In this document: positions 43,244 to 52,440 of the stretch, one piece after another
How positions within the stretch are numbered: position 1 is the first letter of the stretch
How the letters are laid out: every line of letters begins with the position of its first letter
NCBI RefSeq assembly: GCF_000427465.1
Contig: NZ_ATYB01000008.1
Span: 620,001 to 684,000 of the forward strand
Length of the DNA stretch: 64,000 nt
DNA from: Sinorhizobium arboris LMG 14919
GTDB taxonomy: Bacteria; Pseudomonadota; Alphaproteobacteria; Rhizobiales; Rhizobiaceae
Direction: 5' to 3'
Notes under the pieces: generated by a model
Seen by the model: only the letters and a program-made list of their open reading frames with translations
Database searches by the model: none
Told to the model about the DNA's origin: nothing
Made by a program: the position numbers and the translations under genes

Positions 43244-44238
43244 TTTGTGCTCCTGCCTTGCAGACGAATTCGAGGATCGAGGACGGCGAGCGCCAGATCG
43301 GAAACCAGCACTCCGATCACGGTGAGGAACGCGAGGAACATCAGGAACGACCCGGCGAGATACATGTCCTGGCTCTGCAGCGCCTTGATCAGCATCGGTC
43401 CGGTGGTTTCGAGGGACAGCACGATCGCCGTGATTTCCGCGCCCGAAATGATCGCCGGCAGGATCGACCCGATGTCCGAAATGAAGAAATTGAGCGCCAT
43501 GCGCAGCGGATATTTGAGCAGGGTCCGCGTGGGCGAAAGCCCCTTGGCGCGGGCGGTCACGACATATTGCTTCTGGAGTTCGTCAAGCAGATTGGCCCTG
43601 AGGCGCCGGATCATGCCGGCAGTACCGGCCGCGCCGACGATGATGACCGGGATCCAGATATGCTCCAGTATCGACTTCGCCTTTTCCCAACTCATCGGTT
43701 CGGAAAGATACTTCTGGTCCATCAAATGGCCGATCGAAGTTCCAAACCATATGTTGGCGAAATACATGAGGACCAGGGCCAGCATGAAATTCGGGACTGC
43801 GATGCCGATGAGGCCGATCAGCGACAGGCCGTAGTCGCCCCAGCTGTACTGGTGCGTGGCAGCATAGATGCCGATCGGAAAGGCGATGACCCAGGTGAAG
43901 ATGATGGTGACGAAGGAGACCAGAACCGTGAGCCATAGGCGCTCGCCGACGACCTCGCTCACCGGCAATTCATATTCGAAGGAATAGCCGAAATCGCCCT
44001 GGAGCATCCCCGCGACCCAATGGACATAGCGCAGGATCGGCGGCTGGTCGAAGCCATACTGCTTACGCAGCGCCTCGATCTGTTCCATGTTGACGCCTTC
44101 GCCCTGCGCCCTGATCTCAGCAATGTAGCTTTCGAAATAGTCGCCCGGGGGCAGCTCGATGATGGTGAAGACGAGCGCGGAGATGATGAGGAGCGTCGGG
44201 ACCATGACTGCGATGCGCCAGAGAATGTATCGCAGCAT
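43240..44238 (-). CDS. Peptide-type ABC importer permease (DppB/OppB/YejB family)
   Basis: 332 residues from ATG 44238; the in-frame extension upstream lies inside the binding-protein gene. It starts with the typical MLRYILWRIAVMVPTLLIIS helix, has about 90 periplasmic residues and then five more helices. YVVTARAKGLSPTRTLLKYPLR is the cytoplasmic coupling loop. It starts 1 bp after the binding-protein stop. It pairs with the following OppC-like permease. Confidence 0.94.
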   Translation of the reverse strand: MLRYILWRIAVMVPTLLIISALVFTIIELPPGDYFESYIAEIRAQGEGVNMEQIEALRKQYGFDQPPILRYVHWVAGMLQGDFGYSFEYELPVSEVVGERLWLTVLVSFVTIIFTWVIAFPIGIYAATHQYSWGDYGLSLIGLIGIAVPNFMLALVLMYFANIWFGTSIGHLMDQKYLSEPMSWEKAKSILEHIWIPVIIVGAAGTAGMIRRLRANLLDELQKQYVVTARAKGLSPTRTLLKYPLRMALNFFISDIGSILPAIISGAEITAIVLSLETTGPMLIKALQSQDMYLAGSFLMFLAFLTVIGVLVSDLALAVLDPRIRLQGRSTK

Positions 44239-44239
44239 C

Positions 44240-46141
44240 TCAGTCGTCCTGTTCCAACCAGAAGGTGTCGGGCTTGTAGGCGCCGAGATAGCTCGTCGGA
44301 TCGAAACCGTACAATCCCTCATCGGGGAAATTGCGCAGCTTCTTCGTGACGAGGATCGGCTGCAGCGAGCTGTTGACCAGCCCGATCGAGAAGACCTGGT
44401 CCGTGTAGATGGACAACATCTGTCTCCAGATGTCAGCCCGCTCGGCATCGTCCGCGGAATGCCTCCAGCGCTTGAGCAGGTCCAGGAGCTCGACGACCGG
44501 GGGAAGGTCGGGCGCCTCGCCCATTTCGCCATGCGACATATAGTTCAATCCCCAGACGGGCCACTGCAGCTGGTCGTCTGTCGTCGGTGCAAGCTGGGCG
44601 GGGCTCATGTCCGCGGTCGGCACGCCGTTGTCGATGCCGAACCACATCGACATGATGATCTCGCCGCCGACCGCGCGGCTGCGGAAGGTATCGCGCTGCG
44701 AGGTGCGAATGAAGAGCGAAATGCCGATCTCGCGCCAGTAATCGGTTATGAGCTGCAGCACATCGGTATCGAGCGTGCTTTCGCCGGCCGTCTCTACGAC
44801 GATCTGCGCCTTTCGGCCGTCGGGAAGGATACGGATTCCGTCGCTGCCGCGCTTGGCCAATCCAGCCGCGTCGAGCAGTGCATTCGCCTGCTCCGGATCA
44901 TGGGCGATCCAGGCACTTGCGAATTCGGGCCGGAAGAGAGGACTTTCCGGCAGCACCGTGTCGGCGCTTTCCTTCGTCAGCCCATAGAAGGCCGCCATGT
45001 TGATTTCGCGACGGTCGATTGCAAGCGACAGCGCACGACGGACGCGCACGTCTCTGAGCAGCGGCCGCCACACCGGGTCGGCAGAGTTGAGGTTCGGCAG
45101 CAGCGCCAGGCGTGATCCCGACGTTTTCTTCCAGAGCTTCACCTCGACCGGGTGCCGTTTCTCCGCATCTTTGAGATAGGTATAATCGACGAAATCGATC
45201 CCATATGCCTGCAGGTCGCTTTCGCCCGTGCCGGTCTTTGCCGGAATGAGCGAGGACGAGCTGACGCTGAGCACGAAGCGGTCGATATAAGGCAACTGCA
45301 AGCCGTTTTCGTCCACCCGGTGGTAGTAGGGGTTGCGTTCGAAGACGAATTGTTCGGCCGGCAGGGGCGTGGTGTTGCGCCACGGGTCGAGGGTCGGCAG
45401 ATCCGGATTCTCGGGCCGGTAGGAGCGCGCCATGCGCATGTGGAGCTGGCTCCACTTTTTGACCCGCTGCTCCTTCAGGAACGCCTTCAGCTTGTCCTCG
45501 TCCTGATATTTCGTGTGGAATTGCTTAAGATAGGCCGAAGGCATGACGACGACCAGTGGCTGCGGTGCGGCGAGTTCCTGCAGGAAAACCGGATTCGGCC
45601 TCGGCCAGGAATAGCGAACCGTTCGCTCGTCTACGATTTCGAACTTCGCCGCCTGTCCGTCCATGACCATCGCCGGCGGCAGGCCGGCCGGGGTAAGATC
45701 CTCGTTAAGGAGCACGTCTTCGAAGCAGTAGCGGAAGTCCTCGGCCGTCAACGGCGAGCCGTCCGACCACTTGTGGCCCTCGCGCAGATGGAAGGTGAAG
45801 ATGCGGTCCTCGACCGTCTCGTAGCTTTCGAGAATGTCGGGCAGGAGATTGAGCTTCTCGTCGTAGCCGACCAGGCGGGTATAACCGTAGATCGTCATCA
45901 GGCGAATGTCCTTCGCACTGCCGATCAGGCTGCGGATCGTGCCGCCGTGGCGGCCGGGTTTGCGTCCCATCGCTGCGACATCGATCACCCGCGGCGTCTT
46001 CGGCAATCGTTCGCCGACGGGCGGAAGCTTGCCTTCCTGGACGAGGGCGGCGAGCGCGTCGGGTCCCGCCGCCGCCGCAAGCATTGCTTTCGGAAATGCA
46101 GCCGAAGCGAGAATACCGAGCGCAGTTCTTCGGGTGATCAT
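44240..46141 (-). CDS. Peptide-type ABC importer binding protein (SBP_bac_5), Tat-like signal
   Basis: 633 residues, typical for family 5 binding proteins of the YejA branch. The signal region has [19 protein letters not shown], where the paired arginines suggest Tat export in place of Sec. Conserved family 5 segments are visible: [24 protein letters not shown] near residues 115-138 and [17 protein letters not shown] near 365. Cargo is likely an oligopeptide or a related compound; cell-wall peptides or antibiotics such as microcin C are known for YejA. Its start overlaps the ATPase stop as ATGA. Confidence 0.92.
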   Translation of the reverse strand: MITRRTALGILASAAFPKAMLAAAAGPDALAALVQEGKLPPVGERLPKTPRVIDVAAMGRKPGRHGGTIRSLIGSAKDIRLMTIYGYTRLVGYDEKLNLLPDILESYETVEDRIFTFHLREGHKWSDGSPLTAEDFRYCFEDVLLNEDLTPAGLPPAMVMDGQAAKFEIVDERTVRYSWPRPNPVFLQELAAPQPLVVVMPSAYLKQFHTKYQDEDKLKAFLKEQRVKKWSQLHMRMARSYRPENPDLPTLDPWRNTTPLPAEQFVFERNPYYHRVDENGLQLPYIDRFVLSVSSSSLIPAKTGTGESDLQAYGIDFVDYTYLKDAEKRHPVEVKLWKKTSGSRLALLPNLNSADPVWRPLLRDVRVRRALSLAIDRREINMAAFYGLTKESADTVLPESPLFRPEFASAWIAHDPEQANALLDAAGLAKRGSDGIRILPDGRKAQIVVETAGESTLDTDVLQLITDYWREIGISLFIRTSQRDTFRSRAVGGEIIMSMWFGIDNGVPTADMSPAQLAPTTDDQLQWPVWGLNYMSHGEMGEAPDLPPVVELLDLLKRWRHSADDAERADIWRQMLSIYTDQVFSIGLVNSSLQPILVTKKLRNFPDEGLYGFDPTSYLGAYKPDTFWLEQDD

Positions 46142-48030
46142 CGGCGTAACTCCCTGGCATCCACCGATCTGCGGGCGAGGACATAATGCCCGCCACCGAG
46201 ATCGGCGGGAATAAGAGCTTCGTTCTCGCCGCCGTCGGAGAATTGCGCACCCCAGCGCTGCTGGTCCGATCCACCGCTCGCCTGAAGGGAATCGAAGTCG
46301 AGCTTACGGTCGAGGTCGGGATAGGGAACTGCGGCGAGGAGCGACTTCGTGTAGGGGTGGACCGGATTGCGCATCAGCACCTCACGCGGTGCCAGCTCCA
46401 CGATCCGGCCCGCGCACATGACCGCGATCCGGTCGGCCATGTAGTCGACCACCGCGAGATTGTGCGAGATGAACAGCATCGTCAGGCCGAGCTCTTTCTG
46501 CAAGTCCTTGAGAAGATTCAGGATCTGCGCCTGCACCGAAACATCGAGCGCAGAAACGGGTTCATCGCAGATCAGAAGCTGCGGCACGAGCGCGAGCGCC
46601 CGGGCAATTCCGATGCGCTGCCTTTGGCCGCCGGAGAAGCTGTGGGGATAGCGATTGATGAAGCGCTGGTCGAGCCCGACCGACTGCAACAGGGCGCGAA
46701 CGTGTTCCTCGCGTGACTTCGGCGTCCCTCGACCGTGAATCTCCAGCGGCTCGCTGAGGATGTTCTTCACCGTCATGCGCGGCGAAAGCGAGGAGACGGG
46801 ATCCTGGAAGACCATTTGGATCTTCGCCCGCAAAGCTTTGAGTTCCCCACCGTCGAGCTTCAGAACGTCGAGCGCGCCGTCCCCGTCGTCAAAGGTGATC
46901 GTCCCCTTATCAGGCGTCACAGCCCGCATCAGGATCTTGCTCACGGTCGTCTTGCCGCAGCCGCTCTCGCCGACGAGCCCCAGGCATTCGCCGCGGCGGA
47001 TGTCGAAGCTGACATTGTCGACAGCGCGATGCCGATATGCGGTGCCGCTGCCGAACCAGCCGGAGCTGCGCGTGGAAAACGTCTTCGAAAGGTTGCGGAC
47101 GGACACGAGGACATTGGGACCCGCGGCTTTCCTGACTTCGCGGTCGCCGACGATCGCGCCGGCCTTGACCGGCACCTCGCGCAACGCCTTCAGCCGCTCG
47201 CCGGGTTTCATGTCGAAGTGCGGCACGGCAGCCATCAAACCCTTGAGGTAGGGATGCCGAGGATTGCGGAAGATCGCATCCACAGGTCCGGCCTCGACGA
47301 TCTCGCCATGGTAGATAACGACCACCTCGTCGGCCATGTTGGCCACGACCCCAAGATCGTGGGTGATCAGAAGCATGGCCATGTTGAGCTTGCTTTGAAG
47401 CTCGCGCAGGAGCTGCAATATCTGCGCCTGAACCGTCACGTCGAGTGCCGTCGTCGGTTCGTCCGCGATGAGCAGTGCCGGACGACAGATCAGCGCCATC
47501 GCGATCATCGCGCGCTGTCGCATGCCGCCGGAAAGTTCGAAGGGATACATGTCGTATGCCCGCTTCGGATTGGAAAAGCCGACATAGCCGAGCAGTTCCT
47601 CCGCCCTCTCGCGGCGCCCCGCCTTGTCGACGTCCGTATGGATCTTCAGCACTTCGGAGATCTGGTTGCCGATCGTGTGAAGCGGCGACAGCGATGTCAT
47701 CGGCTCCTGGAATATCTTGCTGATGCGTGCGCCGCGGATCTGCTGGATATCGCGCCCGTCCGTATCCAGCGAAAGCAGGTCGACGGGCTTCGCCTCGGCT
47801 TCGGGATCGTTGAACAGCACCCGGCCGCCGACACTTGCCACGCTCGGCAGGATGCCCATGATCGCCTGGCTGATCGCCGACTTGCCTGAGCCCGACTCGC
47901 CGACGAGGGCTGTAACCCGCCCGGGCAGGATTCTGAAATTTGCTCCCCGGACGGCTTCGACCTCGCCGCCGAGCACCGAGAATGTGATCCGCAGACCCTC
48001 AACTCGCAGCAGGTCCGCTCCTGACGTCAT
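46138..48030 (-). CDS. Fused double ATPase of a peptide-type ABC importer (DppD-DppF/YejF type)
   Basis: 630 residues containing two complete ABC domains. The first has Walker [10 protein letters not shown] and signature LSGGMRQR; the second has GESGCGKTT and FSGGQRQR. Each has a Walker B and the oligopeptide/dipeptide C-terminal extension ([11 protein letters not shown] and [12 protein letters not shown]). One chain thus supplies both ATPases, as in YejF, in agreement with the YejA/B/E-like partners downstream. It is the first gene of the operon; the repeat-bearing region 48031-48337 lies upstream and should contain the promoter. Confidence 0.95.
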   Translation of the reverse strand: MTSGADLLRVEGLRITFSVLGGEVEAVRGANFRILPGRVTALVGESGSGKSAISQAIMGILPSVASVGGRVLFNDPEAEAKPVDLLSLDTDGRDIQQIRGARISKIFQEPMTSLSPLHTIGNQISEVLKIHTDVDKAGRRERAEELLGYVGFSNPKRAYDMYPFELSGGMRQRAMIAMALICRPALLIADEPTTALDVTVQAQILQLLRELQSKLNMAMLLITHDLGVVANMADEVVVIYHGEIVEAGPVDAIFRNPRHPYLKGLMAAVPHFDMKPGERLKALREVPVKAGAIVGDREVRKAAGPNVLVSVRNLSKTFSTRSSGWFGSGTAYRHRAVDNVSFDIRRGECLGLVGESGCGKTTVSKILMRAVTPDKGTITFDDGDGALDVLKLDGGELKALRAKIQMVFQDPVSSLSPRMTVKNILSEPLEIHGRGTPKSREEHVRALLQSVGLDQRFINRYPHSFSGGQRQRIGIARALALVPQLLICDEPVSALDVSVQAQILNLLKDLQKELGLTMLFISHNLAVVDYMADRIAVMCAGRIVELAPREVLMRNPVHPYTKSLLAAVPYPDLDRKLDFDSLQASGGSDQQRWGAQFSDGGENEALIPADLGGGHYVLARRSVDARELRR

Positions 48031-48110
48031 CGCAGCACGCTTCCCTCAATACCCCTCCTGCACGATCCCAACTCGAGGCCGCCCCCAAATAAAATCATGC
48101 AGCCATTTCC

Positions 48111-48213
48111 TGCAGCGCCGCGTCTGATCGGACGCGCAAAGCTCGCTGCCCCCCTTTAGCGCTGCATGCCTTTGCCTTTTGATCGGCTAGGATCGACGGA
48201 AACATGCAGTAGC
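48111..48213. repeat. Intergenic mosaic repeat, copy 2 (RIME-like)
   Basis: It begins TGCAGCGCCGCGTCTGATC, runs through GGACGCGCAAAG and GCTGCATG, and ends GGAAACATGCAG, collinear with the copy at 33971-34072. It lies in the 307-bp gap between the polysaccharide lyase stop and the peptide importer start. The same gap also has a 10-bp direct repeat, CAGTAGCCTA, at 48207-48216 and 48272-48281. No gene is seen in this gap. Confidence 0.75.
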
Positions 48214-48337
48214 CTAACAGCGAAGTTTGCTCGCCCCGCCGGGCGCACTGCAACTTTTTGCCACTGAAAAACAGTAGCCTAGGTTAAACGGGCTGTCCAG
48301 CATGCCAGCCGAAAGGTCCGGAAGCGTCGAAGCGGCC

Positions 48338-49318
48338 TTACGAAAACGGGCAGCTGCCGTTGGTCAGGACGTCCTCGCAGCGCGGGGAACGCCGGAAATC
48401 GTCGTAATAGAGCGTCCAATCGGTCGTGTCGGCGGCCCGATAAGGTCCGAACTTGAAGTACTGGTTCTCACCGAGACCCTTGTCCGCATGGCCCACATGG
48501 CCCTTGACGGTGATGATCGGCTGGCCGTTGGCAAAGAGCTCTATGTGGCCCGAGCCGTCGGGACCAGGTCTCGTGAAGACGACGAAATCGATCCAGCCGG
48601 ACTTCGGGTCCGGCAAGGGATTGCCATGGTTGGTTATGGTGATCCCGTCCGTGCATGAATTGAAGAGGGTACCGTCTTCCGGCTTCCAGTTGCCGTCGGT
48701 CGCCACCAGCATGCGCATCTGGTTGACTTCCGGACGGAGCCAGACCGGCGCCTGGCCTGGCGCGCAACGCGCCGGTACGCCATCAAGGCCGGCGGAGACC
48801 GGAGGCAGATGGTTGGTTTCGACCGTGGCGAAGAGCTTTCCGAAGTTCATGCGCAGCGCCAGGAAGGGGCTGAAGTCGCCCTCGGCACCGGGATCGATCT
48901 CCCGCTTCCACTGCGCGATGAGATAGCGGTGGTCGTCGCTCGGCACCGGATCGTCGAACTTTACCGAGAAACCGTACCATACCCCCTTGTCGTAGGGCAC
49001 ACGCAGCTCGGTCTTTTCCCAAATCTCCGCGCGCTCGCTGCAGCCATCGTGATCGGCTGGGCATCTGGGGACGATGCTGAGCTTCAATCCGCCATTGCCG
49101 GAGTGCTTGACTGCGCTCTGGAACTCGTATGTGCCGGCGCTCTGCTCGAAATTCTCCCGGTAGTAGAGCCCGCCTTCGGGTGCAAAATCCGTACCCTCGA
49201 AACCGTCGAACAATTTCCGTTCGTAAGCTGGCGGCTCATCCGCCGACTGGGCATAAGTAACACCCGGCGAGGCAATCGCCGCCGCCAGCAGAGCTATACG
49301 AAACATCGGTCCCCTCAT
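48338..49318 (-). CDS. Secreted polysaccharide lyase (heparin lyase I-like)
   Basis: 326 residues from ATG 49318, which overlaps the cyclase stop (ATGA); ATG 49306, behind AGGGGA, is an alternative. A Sec signal peptide (FRIALLAAAIASPGVTYAQ) leads into a beta-jellyroll protein with the pattern of the Polysacc_lyase family: RAEIWEKTELRVPYDKGVWY, HRYLIAQWKRE and the GWIDFVVFTRPG segment. Members cleave uronate-containing glycans by beta-elimination. The UDP-sugar dehydrogenase gene 1.8 kb away could provide the uronate of its substrate. Coupling to a nucleotide cyclase is unusual. Secretion to the periplasm or outside is expected; paired cysteines near the C-terminus support that. Confidence 0.82.
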   Translation of the reverse strand: MRGPMFRIALLAAAIASPGVTYAQSADEPPAYERKLFDGFEGTDFAPEGGLYYRENFEQSAGTYEFQSAVKHSGNGGLKLSIVPRCPADHDGCSERAEIWEKTELRVPYDKGVWYGFSVKFDDPVPSDDHRYLIAQWKREIDPGAEGDFSPFLALRMNFGKLFATVETNHLPPVSAGLDGVPARCAPGQAPVWLRPEVNQMRMLVATDGNWKPEDGTLFNSCTDGITITNHGNPLPDPKSGWIDFVVFTRPGPDGSGHIELFANGQPIITVKGHVGHADKGLGENQYFKFGPYRAADTTDWTLYYDDFRRSPRCEDVLTNGSCPFS

Positions 49319-50664
49319 TGAAGCATCTTGTCGATCAGACCGCGTGGGCCAGGCGGCCGTTTCTTGTTGCGGTAGAGCAACATGACATGTTCAGCCTCGG
49401 AAAGTCCATCCTCGGTTGCATCATATGCCCGCTCCTGCGCGATTGCAGCAAGGGCGGTATCCCGCGGGTAGAGGACCGTGAACTTCTGACGAACCCCGCG
49501 CAGTTTCTCCTGCCCGAGCGTTTGCCATTCCCCGCCGCAATAATTCACGAAGGCCTCGCTCGCGACGACGCTGTGGGCGTATTTCTTCGTCAGGTTCTGC
49601 AGCCGCTGAACCTCGTTCACCGCGGAGCCGAACACCGAGAAGGTCAGCCGGTCGCGCAGGCCGACATTGCCGAACATGACGTTCCCGACATGCAGGGCGA
49701 TGCCGTAGCCGATCGGCTCGCGGCCCTGCCTCCTGCGTTCCGCGTTGAGGGCCGCCATGCGCGCCGTCGCCGCGCCCACGGCGGCGAATGCCTCGCGGCT
49801 GGCCATCTCCGACGGCTCCTTGTGTCGGCCGCAGGGATAGACGCCGATGAAGCCGTCGCCGATGAAGCTCAGGATCTGCCCGCCGTTGCGGTTGAAGGGC
49901 GTGGCGATCGCGTCGAAGAAACCGTTCAACGACTCGATATAGGCCTGCCGGCCTTCCTTTTCGGCAAGCATCGTCGACTGGCGCATATCCGCCATGACGA
50001 GAACCGCGCGTACCGTCTCGCCGTCGCCGCGCCGGACCTGGCCGCTCATCACGCGGCGCCCGGCATTGGCGCCAAGATAGGTGGTCAGCATGTTGTCGGC
50101 GAGCTTGCCAAGTACCGCCACCTTGGCGGCGATCGCCAGATGGTTCTGAAGCCTCAGAAGGGCGGCGATGACGTCGTCGTTGAAGCCGCCCTGGCGGTCC
50201 GTCGTCCAGGAGCCGACCATGCCGTGTTCGGATTCTGCCCCAAGGGGCTGCATGAAGGCTATGTAGTCGGTCGCTCCCTGCTCCTTCAGCTCGTCGAAAA
50301 TCGGGAACTCCGACGGCAAGGACGGATCGATTCGGCGCCTGACATGGTCGAGATTGTTGCTGAGCAGGTAATAATAGGGGCTGCGCAGGAATCGCTCGGG
50401 ATTAAGCGCCAATTCCTCGTGGCGCAGGCCACTCACCTCTACGCCCTGCCCTCGCCACCAGGTAAAGCCTAGGGCGTCGTAAAGCGGATGGAGCATCGAG
50501 AAAGACAGATGGACGCGCATGAGCGGCAGGCCTGCCGCCGCCAGCCGCTCGCAGAACCCGCGCACGATGGTTTCGAGCGTTTCGTCGCTGAGCGAGGTTC
50601 GCATGAGCCAGTCAGCGACCTTGTCCAGGAGGATTTGGGAAACGTTGTCGTTGATCGGGCTCAT
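49315..50664 (-). CDS. Class III nucleotide cyclase-like protein with unusual specificity residues
   Basis: 449 residues. The cyclase domain spans about 215-400. Metal-binding Asp226 (VLVMADMRQST) and Asp270 (FIGDGFIGVYP) are present, as are Asn350 and Arg354 (VNEVQRL) for transition-state contact. The residue that normally is Lys and selects ATP is Ser266 (ILSFIGD), and the second specificity Asp is replaced in LTFSVFGSAVN, so the substrate may not be ATP. The N-terminal 200 residues have no named domain but include aromatic-rich segments (LGFTWWRGQG, YYYLLSNN) seen in other rhizobial cyclases; they are presumably the sensor. The gene overlaps the lyase gene and is divergent from the UDP-sugar dehydrogenase gene. 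Confidence 0.87.
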   Translation of the reverse strand: MSPINDNVSQILLDKVADWLMRTSLSDETLETIVRGFCERLAAAGLPLMRVHLSFSMLHPLYDALGFTWWRGQGVEVSGLRHEELALNPERFLRSPYYYLLSNNLDHVRRRIDPSLPSEFPIFDELKEQGATDYIAFMQPLGAESEHGMVGSWTTDRQGGFNDDVIAALLRLQNHLAIAAKVAVLGKLADNMLTTYLGANAGRRVMSGQVRRGDGETVRAVLVMADMRQSTMLAEKEGRQAYIESLNGFFDAIATPFNRNGGQILSFIGDGFIGVYPCGRHKEPSEMASREAFAAVGAATARMAALNAERRRQGREPIGYGIALHVGNVMFGNVGLRDRLTFSVFGSAVNEVQRLQNLTKKYAHSVVASEAFVNYCGGEWQTLGQEKLRGVRQKFTVLYPRDTALAAIAQERAYDATEDGLSEAEHVMLLYRNKKRPPGPRGLIDKMLQ

Positions 50665-51102
50665 GCCATATCCTCATCGTCGCGGCAACGGTCTCCGCCA
50701 GCGTCGACCGCGAAGCAGCGATCGCTCGCTCGCGGCAGCACTGAAGTGGGTACCCGTCGGTGAAAGAAGGCTCCCGCCGCCTCCCGCGGCCGTTCGTGCA
50801 GCGATCGGGTCACCGCTGCGCTCCTGCAGATATTCACCGCAGAACACATTTTCCAGAGACCACGAGCGATTTTTGATCGTTGCCGGATCGTACACGCAAC
50901 GGCCCTGCACATTGCACCCTGAAATTGCTGGGGTCCCTCATGACCGCATGCCTGCCCGGCCAGACAAAACGACGCAGGCCGTCGGGCGTGCGGCGCCGCA
51001 GAGCGCTTGACTTGCGGTGGCTTTCCCGCCAACAAAACGGCACCGGGGTCCGCAGCCGGATCGCTGAAACGGCCCTCCCGGCAACAGAACTGGAAGCCAA
51101 TC
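50665..51102. other. 438-bp divergent region between the cyclase and UDP-sugar dehydrogenase genes
   Basis: No convincing gene is seen; open frames here lack ribosome sites and family motifs. It should contain promoters for both flanking genes. The part around 50820-50900 is less GC-rich than the rest. No clear operator or hairpin was found by eye. Confidence 0.4.
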
Positions 51103-52440
51103 TTGACCTCTCCGCATCACGACAGGCTGCTCGAATCGATTTCCGGCCGCACCGCTCACGTCGGCGTCATCGGCCTCGGCTATGTCGGCCTGCCGCTTGC
51201 CGTTGCAATCGCGCGCTCCGGCTTCCATGTCACCGGTTTCGACATAGACCCGGGCAAGATCGTCGCGCTCGACGCCGGGAGCTCCTATATCGAAGCAGTT
51301 TCGGACGCGGCGCTTGCCCGCGAAGCCGGCGCCGGGCGCTTCCGCTCGACGACCGACTTTTCGGACCTTGGCCTTTGCGACGTCATCATCATCTGCGTGC
51401 CGACGCCGCTCACCAGGCACCGCGATCCCGACCTCTCCTTCGTGGAGAATACGTCACGCGCGATCGCTGACCGCTTGCGGCCGGGTCAGCTCGTCGTTCT
51501 GGAGTCGACCACCTATCCCGGCACCACCGACGGTATCGTGCGCTCCATCCTGGAGGAAACGGGGCTCAAGTCCGGCACCGACTTCTTCGTCGGCTTCTCG
51601 CCGGAGCGGGAAGATCCGGGCAATCGCGCCTACGAGACCACGAGCATTCCCAAGGTCGTGGCCGGAGACGGCCCAATGGCCGCAGCGCTGATGGAGCGGT
51701 TCTACGCCGCCGTGGTCACGACGGTGGTACCGGTCTCGTCCAACGCGACCGCAGAGGCGGTGAAACTGACCGAGAATATCTTCCGCGCCGTCAACATCGC
51801 GCTCGTCAACGAGCTCAAGGTCGTCTACGAGGCGATGGGCATAGATGTCTGGGAGGTCATCGAAGCCGCCAAGACGAAGCCGTTCGGCTACATGCCGTTT
51901 TATCCGGGGCCAGGACTCGGCGGGCATTGCATTCCGATCGATCCCTTTTATCTGACATGGAAATCCCGCGAGTACGAGCTGCCGACACGCTTCATCGAGC
52001 TCGCCGGCGAGATCAATTCGGCAATGCCCCGTCACGTCGTCGCCAGGCTCGCCGAGGCCCTCGACCGGCGGGAAGGCAAGGCGCTCAGCCGCTCGGCGGT
52101 CCTCGTCATCGGGCTTGCCTATAAGAAGAATGTTCCGGACATTCGCGAAAGCCCCTCCCTGAAGCTGATAGAACTCATCGAGGAACGCGGCGGCAAGGCC
52201 GCCTTCTACGATCCTCATGTGGAAGAAATTCCCTCGACCCGCGAACACCTGGCATTGAAAGGCCGGCGGTCGGTCGTTTTCGACGAAGCGAGCGTGCGCC
52301 GCTTCGACGCCGTGCTTATCGCGACCGACCACGATGCCGTCGACTATGCCGCGCTTGCCGGCTGGTCACCGCTGATCGTCGACACGCGCAATGTTTTCGC
52401 GCGCCACGGCCTTGCAGCAGAGCACATCGTCAAGGCTTGA
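51103..52440 (+). CDS. UDP-N-acetyl-hexosamine/UDP-glucose 6-dehydrogenase family protein
   Basis: 445 residues. TTG 51103 is chosen because GGAAG precedes it and the NAD domain starts soon after; TTG 51007 gives a longer tail without family likeness. The Rossmann motif GLGYVGLPLA is at residues 24-33. Catalytic Cys276 lies in GLGGHCIPIDPFYLTWKS, the form found in UDP-GlcNAc/ManNAc dehydrogenases (WbpA, TviB). The GLAYKKNVPDIRESPS block ends the domain. The enzyme oxidises C6 of a UDP-sugar to a uronic acid, a precursor for acidic surface polysaccharide. Its end overlaps the convergent DUF3095 gene by 11 bp. Confidence 0.92.
   Translation: MTSPHHDRLLESISGRTAHVGVIGLGYVGLPLAVAIARSGFHVTGFDIDPGKIVALDAGSSYIEAVSDAALAREAGAGRFRSTTDFSDLGLCDVIIICVPTPLTRHRDPDLSFVENTSRAIADRLRPGQLVVLESTTYPGTTDGIVRSILEETGLKSGTDFFVGFSPEREDPGNRAYETTSIPKVVAGDGPMAAALMERFYAAVVTTVVPVSSNATAEAVKLTENIFRAVNIALVNELKVVYEAMGIDVWEVIEAAKTKPFGYMPFYPGPGLGGHCIPIDPFYLTWKSREYELPTRFIELAGEINSAMPRHVVARLAEALDRREGKALSRSAVLVIGLAYKKNVPDIRESPSLKLIELIEERGGKAAFYDPHVEEIPSTREHLALKGRRSVVFDEASVRRFDAVLIATDHDAVDYAALAGWSPLIVDTRNVFARHGLAAEHIVKA

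Noticed and set aside
46735..47889. 384-codon plus-strand open frame opposite the double ATPase gene
   Set aside because: It is antisense to two perfect ABC domains and has no ribosome site.
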